From NCBI GenBank assembly GCA_050084515.1, contig CM114272.1:51460001-51524000 (forward strand): a stretch of DNA of 64,000 nt, read 5' to 3'. Positions 26,263 through 40,900 of this stretch are shown here, piece after piece. Source of the stretch: Blasia pusilla. Its lineage: Eukaryota; Marchantiophyta; Marchantiopsida; Blasiales. Position 1 is the stretch's first letter; the number at the start of each line of letters is the position of its first letter. Position numbers and translations under genes: made by a program. The notes beneath the pieces were generated by a model. It was not told where the DNA came from, ran no database searches, and worked only from the letters and a program-made list of their open reading frames with translations.

Positions 26263-27945
26263 TTGCGTCAAGTATGTCTTTTATGGCGATTTTCCTATTT
26301 TGGTCTTAGTCAATCAGGTGACCTGTTGACCGAGTCAACGATCACCCGGTAATCTCTGCACGTTGGTTATCGTTGGGATGGCTATCTTTGGGGGAAGAGC
26401 CTTTTGGGTCTTCTCAATGGTATAAGAGAGGAAGAGATGGCTTAGAAGCCTCTGTCTCATGTTGGGTCTTAGAAGCATCCTAATTCCCTTATAGCATAAG
26501 ATGGATGTGGCTCCATATGCCGATGTAGATTCAGAGTGGAGTTTTAGGCCGGGTGAGCCATTTTTACTCTGATTTTACATGAGAAAGATGTCAAGGGGCC
26601 AAGGGGGATTTGTTGTTTGCAAGTAGACAAGCTAGTTGTCTTGATGGGGATCCCTTGGAGACAATGGTTGGCATTTTGTTTGTCGTTTTTCTATTCGGAA
26701 GGTTGTGCGCAGAAGCGCTGTCCGTTTTTCTCAGATCTTGTTGGTACGGGTTGACAAGGGAAAGCAACATACCGGTAGCAGAGGTCGGGCAATAGGGCTC
26801 CGGTATAGCAACGTTGAGAGAGCAACGCAATTGGAAAATGTGAAGGGAAGCATTTTAGTGCAAGATCCCATAGCCACCATGAGGGAGGCCAAGCTAGGTT
26901 GTAGCCGTCTAGGGCTAGGGTTAGGTCAAGGTTGGATTAGGTTGAGCAAGGTCGTGAGGTAGTCGTGCACGTAGAGATGGTGATGAGATCATGGAGTGGA
27001 TTGATGAGTGCGCAGGCTCCTCGGAAGTCAAAAGTAGTCGGATAGAGGCCTAACGGGGACGGGAGAAGGAGTCGGGCATAGGGACGTCCGTCGGGTGAAG
27101 CCGAGGGTAAGACAAAATCGGGGACGAGATTGGTTGCACTAAGGCTACATAGCCTACGCCGAGAGGTAATGGCTGGGAAGGAACGAAGGTGAGCCCTTTT
27201 TACTCTATTTTTATATGAGAAATATCTCTCCATAAAATCAAGAAGTTTATGGAGATTGAGTTTTCTCATTTATGTCATCAACATCTCGATTTCTTTGTGT
27301 GAGAATAGTTGCATCTCTCAAAAAGAAAATATCATGAAATCTTTGAGAATCATTTACATATATAGTAGCAATAAGACTGCATAGATTCTTGCTATTAATA
27401 AGCATATATGATGGTAGTAAAATAATATCATTTCCCAAAGTAGTACTTAAGGGTGTATAACCCTCTCCCCCCTCCAATAACCAATCAACATATGCTTTTT
27501 GATGGGCATGTACATGACCTTCTGTATTTTGAACTCTTGCCGTTGTCATAAGCTTCATTACCCTTTTGTGAAATAATAAATGTCATCTCTTTTAAGTGTT
27601 ATGGATGATTTTTGGTCATTTTCTATAACGAACGACTGGGAAGACTTGGGCAAAAATCACCATCAAGGATTATGAGCCCCCCTAATAGTAGACCCCTCAA
27701 GATAAGTTCGTTGTGTCAGGAACATTGTTTTTGTACGACTTTCCTATTTTGGTCTCTGATAATATGATGACTTGTTGAGCAGGTCATCCGCTCTTGATAA
27801 CCTGTGCATGCACGTTATCATGAGGATTGCTATTTTTAGGGGAAGAGCCTTTTGGCTCTTGCCAACTCTTCCCAAACCTATACAAGGGAGGAAGATGGCT
27901 TTCTCAAGCCATCTTTCTCATATTGGGCTGTTGGAGCACTGTCAC
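26263..27945. repeat. Diverged LTR-like direct repeats
   Basis: 26263-26480 and 27711-27940 align in the same orientation: both contain ttttcctattttggtct, then ggggaagagccttttgg and a later ttgggct/ttgggtc block. The adjoining part at 26466-26576, with gagtggagttttaggcc, recurs at 35341-35462. These look like pieces of one LTR family in several copies. No intact LTR pair with a target-site duplication was found. Confidence 0.6.
27246..27558 (-). other. Unassigned open frame, minus strand
   Basis: About 100 codons are open with a start near 27558. A fragment reads AHQKAYVDWLLEGGEGYTPL. No domain was recognised. It may be a scrap of a transposon protein lying between the LTR-like repeats, or chance. 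Confidence 0.2.
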
Positions 27946-28184
27946 GTCTTTTAGGATAGATCGTCAATATCTAGTTGAACGCCTTAGGAGATATTGGAGG
28001 GCAGCCTTAGGAGGTCTAGGATAACGTGCTGAGGCCACGAGTAACTTGAGAGAGCAGGTTTCCACTTCGTTTCGGCTCATTTGGAGCCATATAGAGAAAC
28101 TTACTATTTCGGGGAAGTTTCCATTTGGAGTATAGTTGACTTCCCACTTTGGGAAGTGGCTCTTGACCCGCTACAGCATTTCAA

Positions 28185-28549
28185 GAGCCAAAAAGGTGAT
28201 TTGTGAGCATAGGTTACCGAAGAGAGAGTTTGGGAGAGGGAAGGGGATATACCTCCAAGAGAGAGAGCTTGAGAGCTCATTTTGTCTTTGTTGAACCTCT
28301 TGGCATGAGGCGGCGGAGCTATAGTCCTCCTTACCTTCTGTGTGTAACCCAAGCCTCTCATTAGGAAAGTGGGTTTGGTTTGAAAAGAGAGATAGTGCAC
28401 ACCATGGAGAGTTTGGTGTGAGACCTTGTTGGTGTTGATGAGAGATCTACTTGATTTACAAAGAGAGAATGAGCTCTCAAGTTCTCTATCTCTTGGAGGT
28501 ATACACCCTTATCTCTCCCAAGCTCTCTCCTCGGTAACCTATGTTTGCA
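28185..28549. repeat. 274-bp repeat (copy 1) with an abutting inverted partial copy
   Basis: 28185-28458 is about 90% identical in direct orientation to 34916-35188. Shared strings include atacctccaagagagagagc, ggcatgaggcggcggagcta or its variant, and gagagatctacttgattta. Immediately downstream, 28459-28549 is the reverse complement of 28201-28290, giving an inverted repeat with arms of about 90 bp around a spacer of about 170 bp. Confidence 0.85.
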
Positions 28550-28880
28550 CCTGACGTACCGACCATGCGAAGTCCATCCGTCCACTAACAGACGTTTTTG
28601 AATTTCCTTCCCGCTCCGTAGGTTTACCGTTGTCGTTAGTTGCCGTTGGCTACCATCCAATACCGTTGATTATCGAACGGTTGTCAATGATGGCCATATT
28701 AGGATATAGGATGTAGCAATTAGGAAATATTAGGATGTAGGAAATACAACTGAGTGGGAGATACGACACTTTTCGAGTAGACAGCTCCATGTTTTTCCAG
28801 CTAGATCATCCTAGCTCAGTGGGAGTGTTAGATAAATACATTTTAGATAAAGGTATCAGGCTTAAAACCATTCAGTTCTA

Positions 28881-31845
<2,965 letters not shown>

Positions 31846-34800
31846 ATGGCGTCCTTTTGGGACTTTGAGAGGAGAGGTGGTGGACCTAAGAGTAGCTCTA
31901 GAGGGTTTGAGCGGAGTGGCGCAAGGTTTTGAGGGTCTCCACGTGAGAGACCACCTCGATCTCCTTTTGTGTCATCTTCAGACAAGGGGGAGAGTGTAGA
32001 GGAGTTTGTTAGTGCATCATCGCACATATTGAGTGGTCCTACCAGTTGGACGTACGAGATGGACGATCAGGGTAGAGGACCGCGTAGGTTTTTGGGTGCT
32101 ATGGGCACGATAGAGTTGCACGACTTCATTTCAGAGTTTAGGAGTTGGTGTGGCTCACAGCGGGCTAGGAACTCTAGAAAGTTCAACCCGTTCATAACAT
32201 GGAACGGTATGTTCTAGCATTTAGAGGGGGCGCCCATAGACAATTACCATGAGTTCTCCCAAAGATATGACCATGAGATTGAGGCATGGAGACTCTACTA
32301 TGATCGACCCACACTATGCGTCATGGATGGAGCCGTTCCCAAATGAGGAGGAGGAGTCAGGAGAGGCTACTTCCTCTTCCACCAATGATGTTTTGGGAGG
32401 GTTAACTTGCACTGGAGCAATTGCACCGTCCAGTTGGGTTTGTCCCAAGTTCAACCCCGTGGTTGAGTTCTTTGTTGAGTTGCGGACGAGTTACCAAGGG
32501 GTATGGACGGAGAAGTTGCGGAGCATCCACGACTTCCAAAGGCGGGCGGGTGAGAGTTTGCGTGAGGCTTACACTCGCTTGCGCCGGTTGATTAACGTCT
32601 CTCAGGGGGTGACAAAGGCTCAGGCTATCCAGTCATGGTACGTGATGTTGGACCAAACCCTAAGGACACGGGTGCGAGAGGGGGTGCTTCTTATGAACAC
32701 CTCCCCTACGTTGAGAGATTTTTTTAGGACCGTCGAGAACATTGAGCGCAACATGGCGGAGGAGAGCGTAGCCACCATGGGTTCTGGGCGAGAGCAGTCA
32801 CGATTATCTCCACCACTAGTGCATCAACGTGGATTCCAAGATAGGTCTGTGGCACCATGAGCTCATGGAGGATATCGGGAGGCCGTGCCATAGAGACCTA
32901 CGCCTTCATATGTGGCTCAACAGCAGCCGCCTACGATTACTTGTTGGGCATGTGGTGGAGCCTATCACCAACGCGATTACACTTGTCAGGGTCATAGACG
33001 TGTGCCTCAACATGGAGGAGGAGATGGTGCTGCACTAGTAGGATTTCAGTGTGACTATTGTCAGAGGTACGGTCACACACGTGCCAAGTGTTTTAGCCTA
33101 CATCATGAGTTACGTCCAGACCGAGTTTTGGAGGGCACTAGATTGAGTAGCCGGTCTGGGTGGGCTAGAAGTCGTGCATCAAGTGGTCCTGTTGGGAGAC
33201 AAGGAGTTGGATTCTCCCGAGGTGGTGGTGGAGTTGCCCGTGAGGGAGGTAGAGTCCCACCACCTAGACGCGTTGAGGGAGACGTTGGGCGTGAGGTTGG
33301 GATGGCTGCTCAGATACAACAACTACAATAGTAGATTACCGCTATGGCATTCAGGTTACCCGACGCCGGATCCATGGTATGGACGTCTTATGGAGCAACC
33401 ACAGATATGGAGGATCTTGGTTGGATGTGCGGGATTGCCAAGATGGAGGCCGCCGCTATTGTTACATGTGGAGTTGGATCCACAGAGGAAAGAAGCTAGG
33501 AAAAAGACCAGACTTCCTCAGTCTTTCACGTTATCTGAGGCGATGAGAACCCCATTGATGGATCTTGATCAAAGTTCCCGGAGAGTTGATGTTGTTGGTG
33601 TGCAAGCACGAAGGGCGATGGGAGAAGCGAGTGCGATGACTCCTATTGCTGATGCTCAGGAGGAGCATGTGTCGAGCACGTTGTTGGGGACGGCCACTGT
33701 TGTGTACCGCGCTCCTTTATTTTCTACTTCTGATGTTATGACGTTGGGAGGTACGCCTGTAAAGGTTTTCCAACTGGACGCTATGCTATGTGAGCGTGGA
33801 GTTAGTGTTCCTACGTCACACTCAAGGGTGATTGCAGAGGAGGTGATGGACCTGCCCTTGGAGCCTATGCTCGGGCCGTCCACGTCAAATTCATGGCAAG
33901 CTGCGACTACTAGGATGGTGGAGATGCTTACTAGACCCGCGATAGAGCATGCCATGGCTACTCTTGGTGTTGTATTTCCGGATAACCGAGGAGAGGTCTT
34001 CCAATTGGTGAGTCTAGGAGGTAGAGTTCTTAGACCGCAACACGTCTTGTTGCATTCACGAGCGCAACCCCTCATATTGGGGAAAGTGGCATTCAGAGGA
34101 TTGAGCTTGGCGAGAGCGGATGTGGAGCGTTGTCCATTCCGGATACAGACATCCTTGGGTGGAGCCAGTACCACACAATATATCACCCGACAAGGTCATG
34201 GTGAGGATTTGCGTGGGACATCCTACAGATGAGTCCTTGGTGCGAGCCGAGGCGATACTCACCGATGCAGAGTCCTATGACATCTTGGTTGGTAGAGCAG
34301 TGTTGTACCCGATGGGGTTTTCCTTAGATTATTGGGAGGAGTCAACATCCTACTAGACCAGGATGGCAGTAAGGTGATAGGCGACTTAGCTCATTACCCA
34401 TTCGATTTGTCGATGGAGTGATCGAGCGAAGGCGAGGAGAGATGGCGACCTTAGTAGCATTTAACAATGCCATCACTTGGCCTAGTGTTTTGATTGAGGG
34501 ACATGTCCATGCAGAGGAAATTCCCGTTCTTGACATTTCAATGGAGAGGAGTGTCATGGTAGCCGCATCATTTCGTGGAGGAGAGGTGCCGCTTTCGGGC
34601 TCGACTGAGGAGCTTCGACGCTTAGCCGTTGAGCATGTGCAGACCGCATGGAGCGAGCTATTTGCACCAGAGTGTGACGAGTCAGAAGAACCAAAGGTAG
34701 CGAGGAGTATGACTATGATCCCTTTGGACATCACTATGATTGTGTGGTGCATCCCAGAGGGGTATTCGCATGCTGGATCTCTTTGGAGGGATCACCGCTG

Positions 34801-34906
34801 GTTTAGCTGTTGTTTTGCAGACAATAGTGCGCGTGCAATAGTACCTATACGTGGAGATTGATGATATTGCGAGGCGCGCTTCACTTCATCATGTGGCGCA
34901 TGTGAC
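31846..34906 (+). mobile_element. Decayed Ty3/gypsy-type gag-protease-DNMT segment
   Basis: A gag reading frame opens at ATG 31846. A gag-like domain follows (WTEKLRSIHDFQRRAGES, then LREAYTRLRRLINVSQG). Two CCHC zinc knuckles lie at about 32942-33095: CWACGGAYHQRDYTC and CDYCQRYGHTRAKC. A protease-like domain at about 34030-34350 is recognised by GRVLRPQHVLL, AESYDILVGRAVLYPMGFSL and DYWEE. Where a catalytic Asp-Ser/Thr-Gly is expected the frame reads His-Ser-Arg, so the protease looks inactive. At 34761-34906 another frame reads GIRMLDLFGGITAGLAVVLQ and, after a stop, YLYVEIDDIARRAS, which resembles motifs I and II of a C5-cytosine DNA methyltransferase. The coding sequence is broken by in-frame stops and at least three frameshifts and is cut off at the 274-bp repeat. 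No reverse transcriptase or integrase is seen. It is a pseudo-element. Confidence 0.75.
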
Positions 34907-34915
34907 CCTAAATCG

Positions 34916-35188
34916 GAGCCAAGGAGGTGATCTGCGAGAATAGGTTACCAAGGAGAGAGTTTGGGAGAGGAAAGGAGATATACCTCCAAGAGAGAGAGCT
35001 TGAGAGCTCATTCTATCTTTGTTGAACCTCTTGGCATGAGGTGGCGGAGCTATGGTCCTCCTTGCCTTGTGTGTGTAACCCAAGCCTATCATTAGGAGAG
35101 CGGGTTTGGTTTGACATGAGAGAGAGTGCACACCATGGAGAGCTTGGTGTGAGATCTTGTTGGTGTGATGAGAGATCTACTTGATTTA
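34916..35188. repeat. 274-bp repeat (copy 2)
   Basis: This is the direct partner of 28185-28458. It abruptly replaces methyltransferase-like coding sequence at its left edge. The two copies bracket about 6.5 kb containing the gag-protease segment, so they could be LTR parts, but the left copy carries an extra inverted piece and no target duplication was identified. Confidence 0.85.
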
Positions 35189-36171
35189 TTGGAGATATTT
35201 TGGTACTCCTCTTCTCGTTGTTTGGATGTCATGAGTTAGCATGGGATCGTGCGTGTTTATTCGTGTGTTTGGTGACAATGATGTATGTTGTGTAGTGATG
35301 TGTATACGCACGACAACACCTCTCTTGCTCATGTTTGAGGTAGGAACTAGGATGCTAGCATCAAGATTCCCTCATAGCGGAGGATGGACAAGGCTCAATA
35401 CGCCTATGTAGATTTAGGAGTGGAGTTTTAGGCCATGTGTGCCGCTTTTATTCTTATTTTTGTTGTGAGATCTCGATGTATATGCTTGAGTTCGTTTGGT
35501 TTATGGATGGATTGACCCGTGTGTTAGGACGATGGGTGTTATGTGGTGTGTAGATATGACAAGCGATATGGATCATGTTGCGATGTGTGTCGTGTAGCGA
35601 TGTGTATGCACATAACAACATATTGAGCCTGAAACCGATTGAGAACCACCGGCCAGAGGAATGTTTCTTGGGATCACATGAAATTATTTAGGGGAGTTTG
35701 GGTATTATTTAAAATTTAATTCGAGACTAGAACTATTTTAAAAGTGAAAGGTTATCACTCTTTTAGGATTTCAAAAATTGAAATTAGACTTAAATTTTGA
35801 AATGATTTTTTCTCAATTATTAAAAAATAATTTTTAATAGCAAGCACGAGCATGCTAGCTATTGCCTATAACTAAAAAGGCTTCAGATATCCAAGTCCCA
35901 TAAACTTGCCTCATAAACCACTTTTCAAGAGATTTGGGTTACCAGTAATAGTAGTAGTTAAAATCAACTAATTCGCTTCATTTTGAAGCGGTAGAAAACA
36001 ATTGACCTGAAATGGTGGATTTCTTTGTATCCGGCATTTAGAACCGGTTCGAAAAACCGGCATCACTAGGGGGTGTCAAAGATAAGCCTCAACGGAATCG
36101 CCCGGGTGGAAGTATCCGACCCGAAACTAGCTTTGGTTTTCAAGAAGAAAAGGGGTCAGCAAATTTACATA
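35189..36171. other. LTR-like tail and AT-rich sequence
   Basis: 35341-35630 is related to 25945-26085 and 26466-26576 (the same retroelement family, with blocks in a different order). 35690-36000 is AT-rich. No gene is recognised. Confidence 0.5.
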
Positions 36172-36337
36172 ATAGCCGGTGCCCATGCTATGCACGGGTG
36201 AAACCGGCCCCGGCCCCCCCCCGTCTCCTAACTGTTAACTCCCAACTATTAAACCCGCCACATGTCAACACGGGAAGGGTCTAAAATGCATATGTGGAGG
36301 AAGCCCTCCTAAACCCATACTCTCTTAATATTATAAA
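36172..36337 (-). mobile_element. Short Helitron-like element, aged
   Basis: Read on the minus strand, the 5' end is A followed by TTTATAATATTAAGAGAGTA and then tgggtttaggagggc, close to the termini of the other copies. The 3' end has the hairpin cccgtgcatagcatggg followed by caccggctat. The TC start and CTRR end each carry a change, which suggests decay. Confidence 0.5.
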
Positions 36338-37998
36338 TAACCATATTAAATGATCCAAAAGTACATCATAACCACACACTCGTGTATTTATGATTAGAAA
36401 CTACCAAGAAAGAAAGGAACGGGGAATTTGAAGTCTTATGAGGAATATGACAACTACGGGGAAAACTCCCGTCGGGCAAGTCGGGGTGTCAGAGAACTCC
36501 TATATAGGGAGATCTTTGATAGCCCACTATTGTTCACGGCTGCCACCTACCGGTTCCCATGAGAGAACTCCCCGGACCCTGTCATAAACCCGTTGAACCC
36601 GTGGGATTGGGCATTTTGCTCGGCCTCACAGGTTCCGTTGGCATGAATCGACAGATTCGCTATCTCGCCAGTCCGAGCCAAACGTTTGAGATGCCGGGAG
36701 CCACATGACCATTGCTGTCAGCTCCTCATGAATGTGCTGGAAAGCGATCACGGCAACGGTTCAGCGCTTGCTGATTTGCCGTGGAGCTTGTCTGCTTGAG
36801 AAACAACTGTAAGTTCTATCCACAACGAGTTGGCGGCCGAGTTCCGGAATTGAGCGAGATAAGGGCGTTTCAAAGCAGCCCCGCTCCACCGCTCAAGGTG
36901 TTATGCTCTGACAGGCAGGCACAGGTTTCTTCGGGTTGAACACGGGCTTGCCGTGTTAGCCCTGTGCTTTGTTGTCGTTTCTACTGGGCCGATAGTTTCA
37001 TATTTAGAGGTTCGTATGAATCCGACAGGAGACAAAAGAATTGACCATGCGTTCGAGGACCCGTGTAGAAGGCATGGGCTGTTGCCCCCAGACTCGTAGA
37101 GAAACGGCAAGGGATTCCTGACCCGTCCCCAGAGACTTGACCGCAAAAGCTGGAGGGTGAAGCCGGTAATCCCTGGGAGGTTTCAATGGAAGTTTGCTGG
37201 GTAGAAAAATCGGGGAACCACTCGGAGTTGGAAATCTAGTGATAGATGAGAGGGATCCGCTGGGAAGGACCTTCAAATGTTGGATGACAGTGAGGCGAAC
37301 GAATGACAACAACTTTCATTGGTACTCACAGGTGTTCCAACAACTTTCATTGGTGCAGGGCTCTATCGCCGGAGTTGAGACCAGCGTGATAAGTGCAACC
37401 CGATCCAAAACTTAGGTGCTGAGCACAACTGCCCCTCTCCGCCATCGCTGCATAGAACCGAGAAGATGGAAGCCAGTATCTAGGTGGATCGTTTACTAGA
37501 TCTGAACGATGATCTCCGCCTCAAACAAGCTATTTACTGTTACTCGAATGCATCGAGGGTTTATATTACAAACTAGTCGACCTAATTCTATAGGCTGGGA
37601 ATCAAATAGACCTCATGCCTCACATGGCACTATCTGCGCATTTAAGGTAATTGAGAATGACAAGGCAACTTTGGCGGATCGGTTTCTAAGACGAACTGGT
37701 CCAGGTGTTTGTCCTGAGCCCTGTCACTCGCTTGTACAGAACGTCTCGTGTCGTGGCTTAGAGATGCAATTCTTTGTACATGTTGGCAGGTCTCCAGTAT
37801 GGCAATTACACGCATCTTCGAGAAGAGCATCCATTGGAAACAGTCTTTACCTGTACCGGTTTCCAACACAGCCATTGGATCGAATGGTTGGTTTATTGTG
37901 AAACAGGCACGAATAGTAGTCTTCCACCCTCTTGCCTTTTGGTTACTAGCTTTCTGGTGAAAACTTCGCAGGTTGTCATCCCCTGAAGCTCTCTACGT
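36338..37998. other. Intergenic region, no gene recognised
   Basis: Several frames stay open for 70-130 codons, but none shows a domain. The right part probably includes the 3' untranslated region of the beta-galactosidase gene. A 17-base string, caacaactttcattggt, occurs twice at 37306 and 37339. Confidence 0.5.
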
Positions 37999-40900
37999 TT
38001 ACATGTCCGACGACAAGAGAAACGGCCTTTCTTGCCTGTTCATATTGGAGCCTCCATTACGTTGCCATTTGTTGCTATACTTGGCTGTGGGCACATACTC
38101 ACTGTCCCTCAAGATCTCAGCATTTCCATCCCCCGAACCTCTGCAGACGGCCTGCACTGTCAGACTTTTGGGTCTTCCAGGACATGGGTCTTCGCCAAAG
38201 TTATTCGATGACAAGGCTATGAAGCAGGACCTTTGTCCTAAGCATGCCTGTATATGACAATCAAGCGTCAGTTTGTGAGGATAATAATCAATTCACGGGT
38301 CGTCACGACCTGGATAACAGACAAGGCTTCCACGAAGAACCTACATGAACAGTAACTCGTTTCTACAGGGCGACACGTACGATAGTGGTTACTTTACCTT
38401 CTCTACGACACGATGAGAGTTTGGAGCATGGCAGGCTCCTTTAAGGAAGCCGCCACAAATGCCAGACGAGGTTCCGAAGCTGGCAAACACAATCTCGGAT
38501 ATTTTCTGTCCTGTAGCACATTCAAGTTTTACTTCCGGCGATAACACCTCCTGTGAATCCTCAGTCCTTGCTTTGCTGAATTGAACCCACTTCTGCACTG
38601 GGGGAGGATAAGACTCAGAAACGTGAGCACAGATAGTGTCCCGAAAACGCGTGGCAATAGACACTGTCGTAAGGTCTCCCCCAATCTCCTCGAATAAGAC
38701 CAGAAGATTCTCATCTTCTCGCAACCATTCCCGGGGTACGTGATACCTGTGCCAGATAAGACACCCGGAGTACAGAATCAGTACTCCGGAGATATTACCA
38801 TCTGTTCTCCTAATTTGAACGTTCAGGACCTTCCATGAACGACAAACCAATTCACTTCTCAATGAGTGAAAGAAATTACCAGCGTTGAGTGAATTGGCCA
38901 CAGTTGCTGACACATTTCTCAGAGTGGAACGCACCACGATAATCACACACATCACTGCAGCCTTTGCTAGGTGCTAGAAGGGACCAGTATCGACCAAGAT
39001 GATGCCCATTCACCCAAACCTGACCCTTTCCCATTCCTCCCAGATCTAGAGCGACAGGGTCCTGTCCGTCCGGAGCACTAAACTTCGTCTGCAACATCCG
39101 AGTTTCACCCATCAATATTACCTCCATACCATGTTCTAAACCATTGTTTCTTCGGCAAAGTCAGCTCGGGGTTTCTTGCAAGAGGAGAGTAGATACTACT
39201 GTATACATGTGCATATTGCAAGAAAGTACTTCTTTTGCAAAGTGACACATTGGCCACGCAAGCCTATTGATGCCTCTAAACGACAATCTTGACTGTACCT
39301 GAGGATCGCCTATGGAATGAAATTTTCCAAGATCGTTTTGTAAGAAGACAGTCCAACTCAGCTCTCTTGTGTGGGAGTCCTTGGAGTTCAACTAGTAGTA
39401 GGCTCACAAAAGCATGATCGGCAAGCAGTGATTATTTTGTACCTTGTACCATGTCAAAGGTCTATCGAAACGAGGGAAAGTTGTCGGAACCCATGAAGCA
39501 CTCGCAGCCCCTATGTTCGTAAAGAGACCCAGGTCTTCTCCCTTCAAACCGACCTGCACGAGTCACACGGAACATGGATCAGTTAAAGTTTCAACTCAAA
39601 ACTCTCTGCGTTAGAATCTTCTTACTACACTCCAATTTTCTCTCGCTTGTCTCCAGGGGCTAAATGGATCAGTTGAAGTTCCAGCTCAAAACTCTCTGCG
39701 TTAGAATCTTCTTACTACACTCCTACTTTCTCTCGCTTGTCTCCAGGAGCTACCAGAATGCCAGGTCCTTTTCTAAGCAATGGCTAAGTTGACGCACCGT
39801 TAGGTTGATCTACATGGTAAGAGCTTTGAGAGATTTTACAATAGCATGAGGGTTAGGCTATCCTGCAACATGAATCATTCGACACACAACAATGGGAAAT
39901 AAGATAGACCACAGATGGAAGAGGTAAAATCTTCAGCCCATAGAAAGCTTTGCGGGGTCACACGAGACAGACCTGGTGCACCCACTCAGTGGTGGTAAGA
40001 TCGAGATCTCCAGACGGCAGCCCTCTCAATTGTACTGATCCTCTGATACCTGCACCATCTTTCTCTAGAAACGCCCCATAGTTCTGAAATACAAAACAAG
40101 AGACGTGGATCAGCTTGTTGGTTCTCTCTCCTTATCACATTCGTTTCCATTATACACAAATATGCAGTATCCAGGCTTGCAATCGCCTGAGAAACTAGAC
40201 AAACATGGCTGCAAAAGCCTGACCAGTCACAATATTGTGTAGCGGCTTTTTCAATTGCTGTACTTGAGTACTCTTGAAGGAGGGTAATGGTCACAGACGA
40301 GCAGAACCTGAGCCCTCATCATAAGATCCATCAGACCTTTAGGTTTGAGGTCGATAATCAGGATTTCTGTCCCATACGGGTGTTAAGATTCTGGGACAAC
40401 TGAACCTGATTGGGCCGTCGATCTCTCTGAAATATAATAAGAAAAAGCCTAGTGAATCAATGGATCTTTCTACTAGATCCAGCATCCGTCGTAATTTCGT
40501 TTCGCACTTGATCAAGTTTTTTGTTTGATGTCCATTATGAGGAGCAGGCCTCAACTATAAACTTAGTGGCATTCGATTAAGGTTGAAAGTTGGACAATGC
40601 AAACCTGTAAGCCTACGGTCATGACGAGCAGTGCAATTTCATTGGTTCCTTCGTGTAGACTCACTACTTGGTCAACACGGAACCATGATCCAGTGGCACT
40701 TCCTGTAATCAAAACGAAAAGATTGTCAGACTCTCACCTCACCATATTTCACCATTTGAAGGTTTTTTCGACCATGTGTTGTGAGTTGTAGGACTGAAAC
40801 TCTACGTTGTGTGAGGCAGTTCTTTCCGTAGTCGGAAAAGGGCAATCATCAAGTAAGGAGTTCAACAAATTGCCATGAAGATGTTGACAATTCACTTCAA

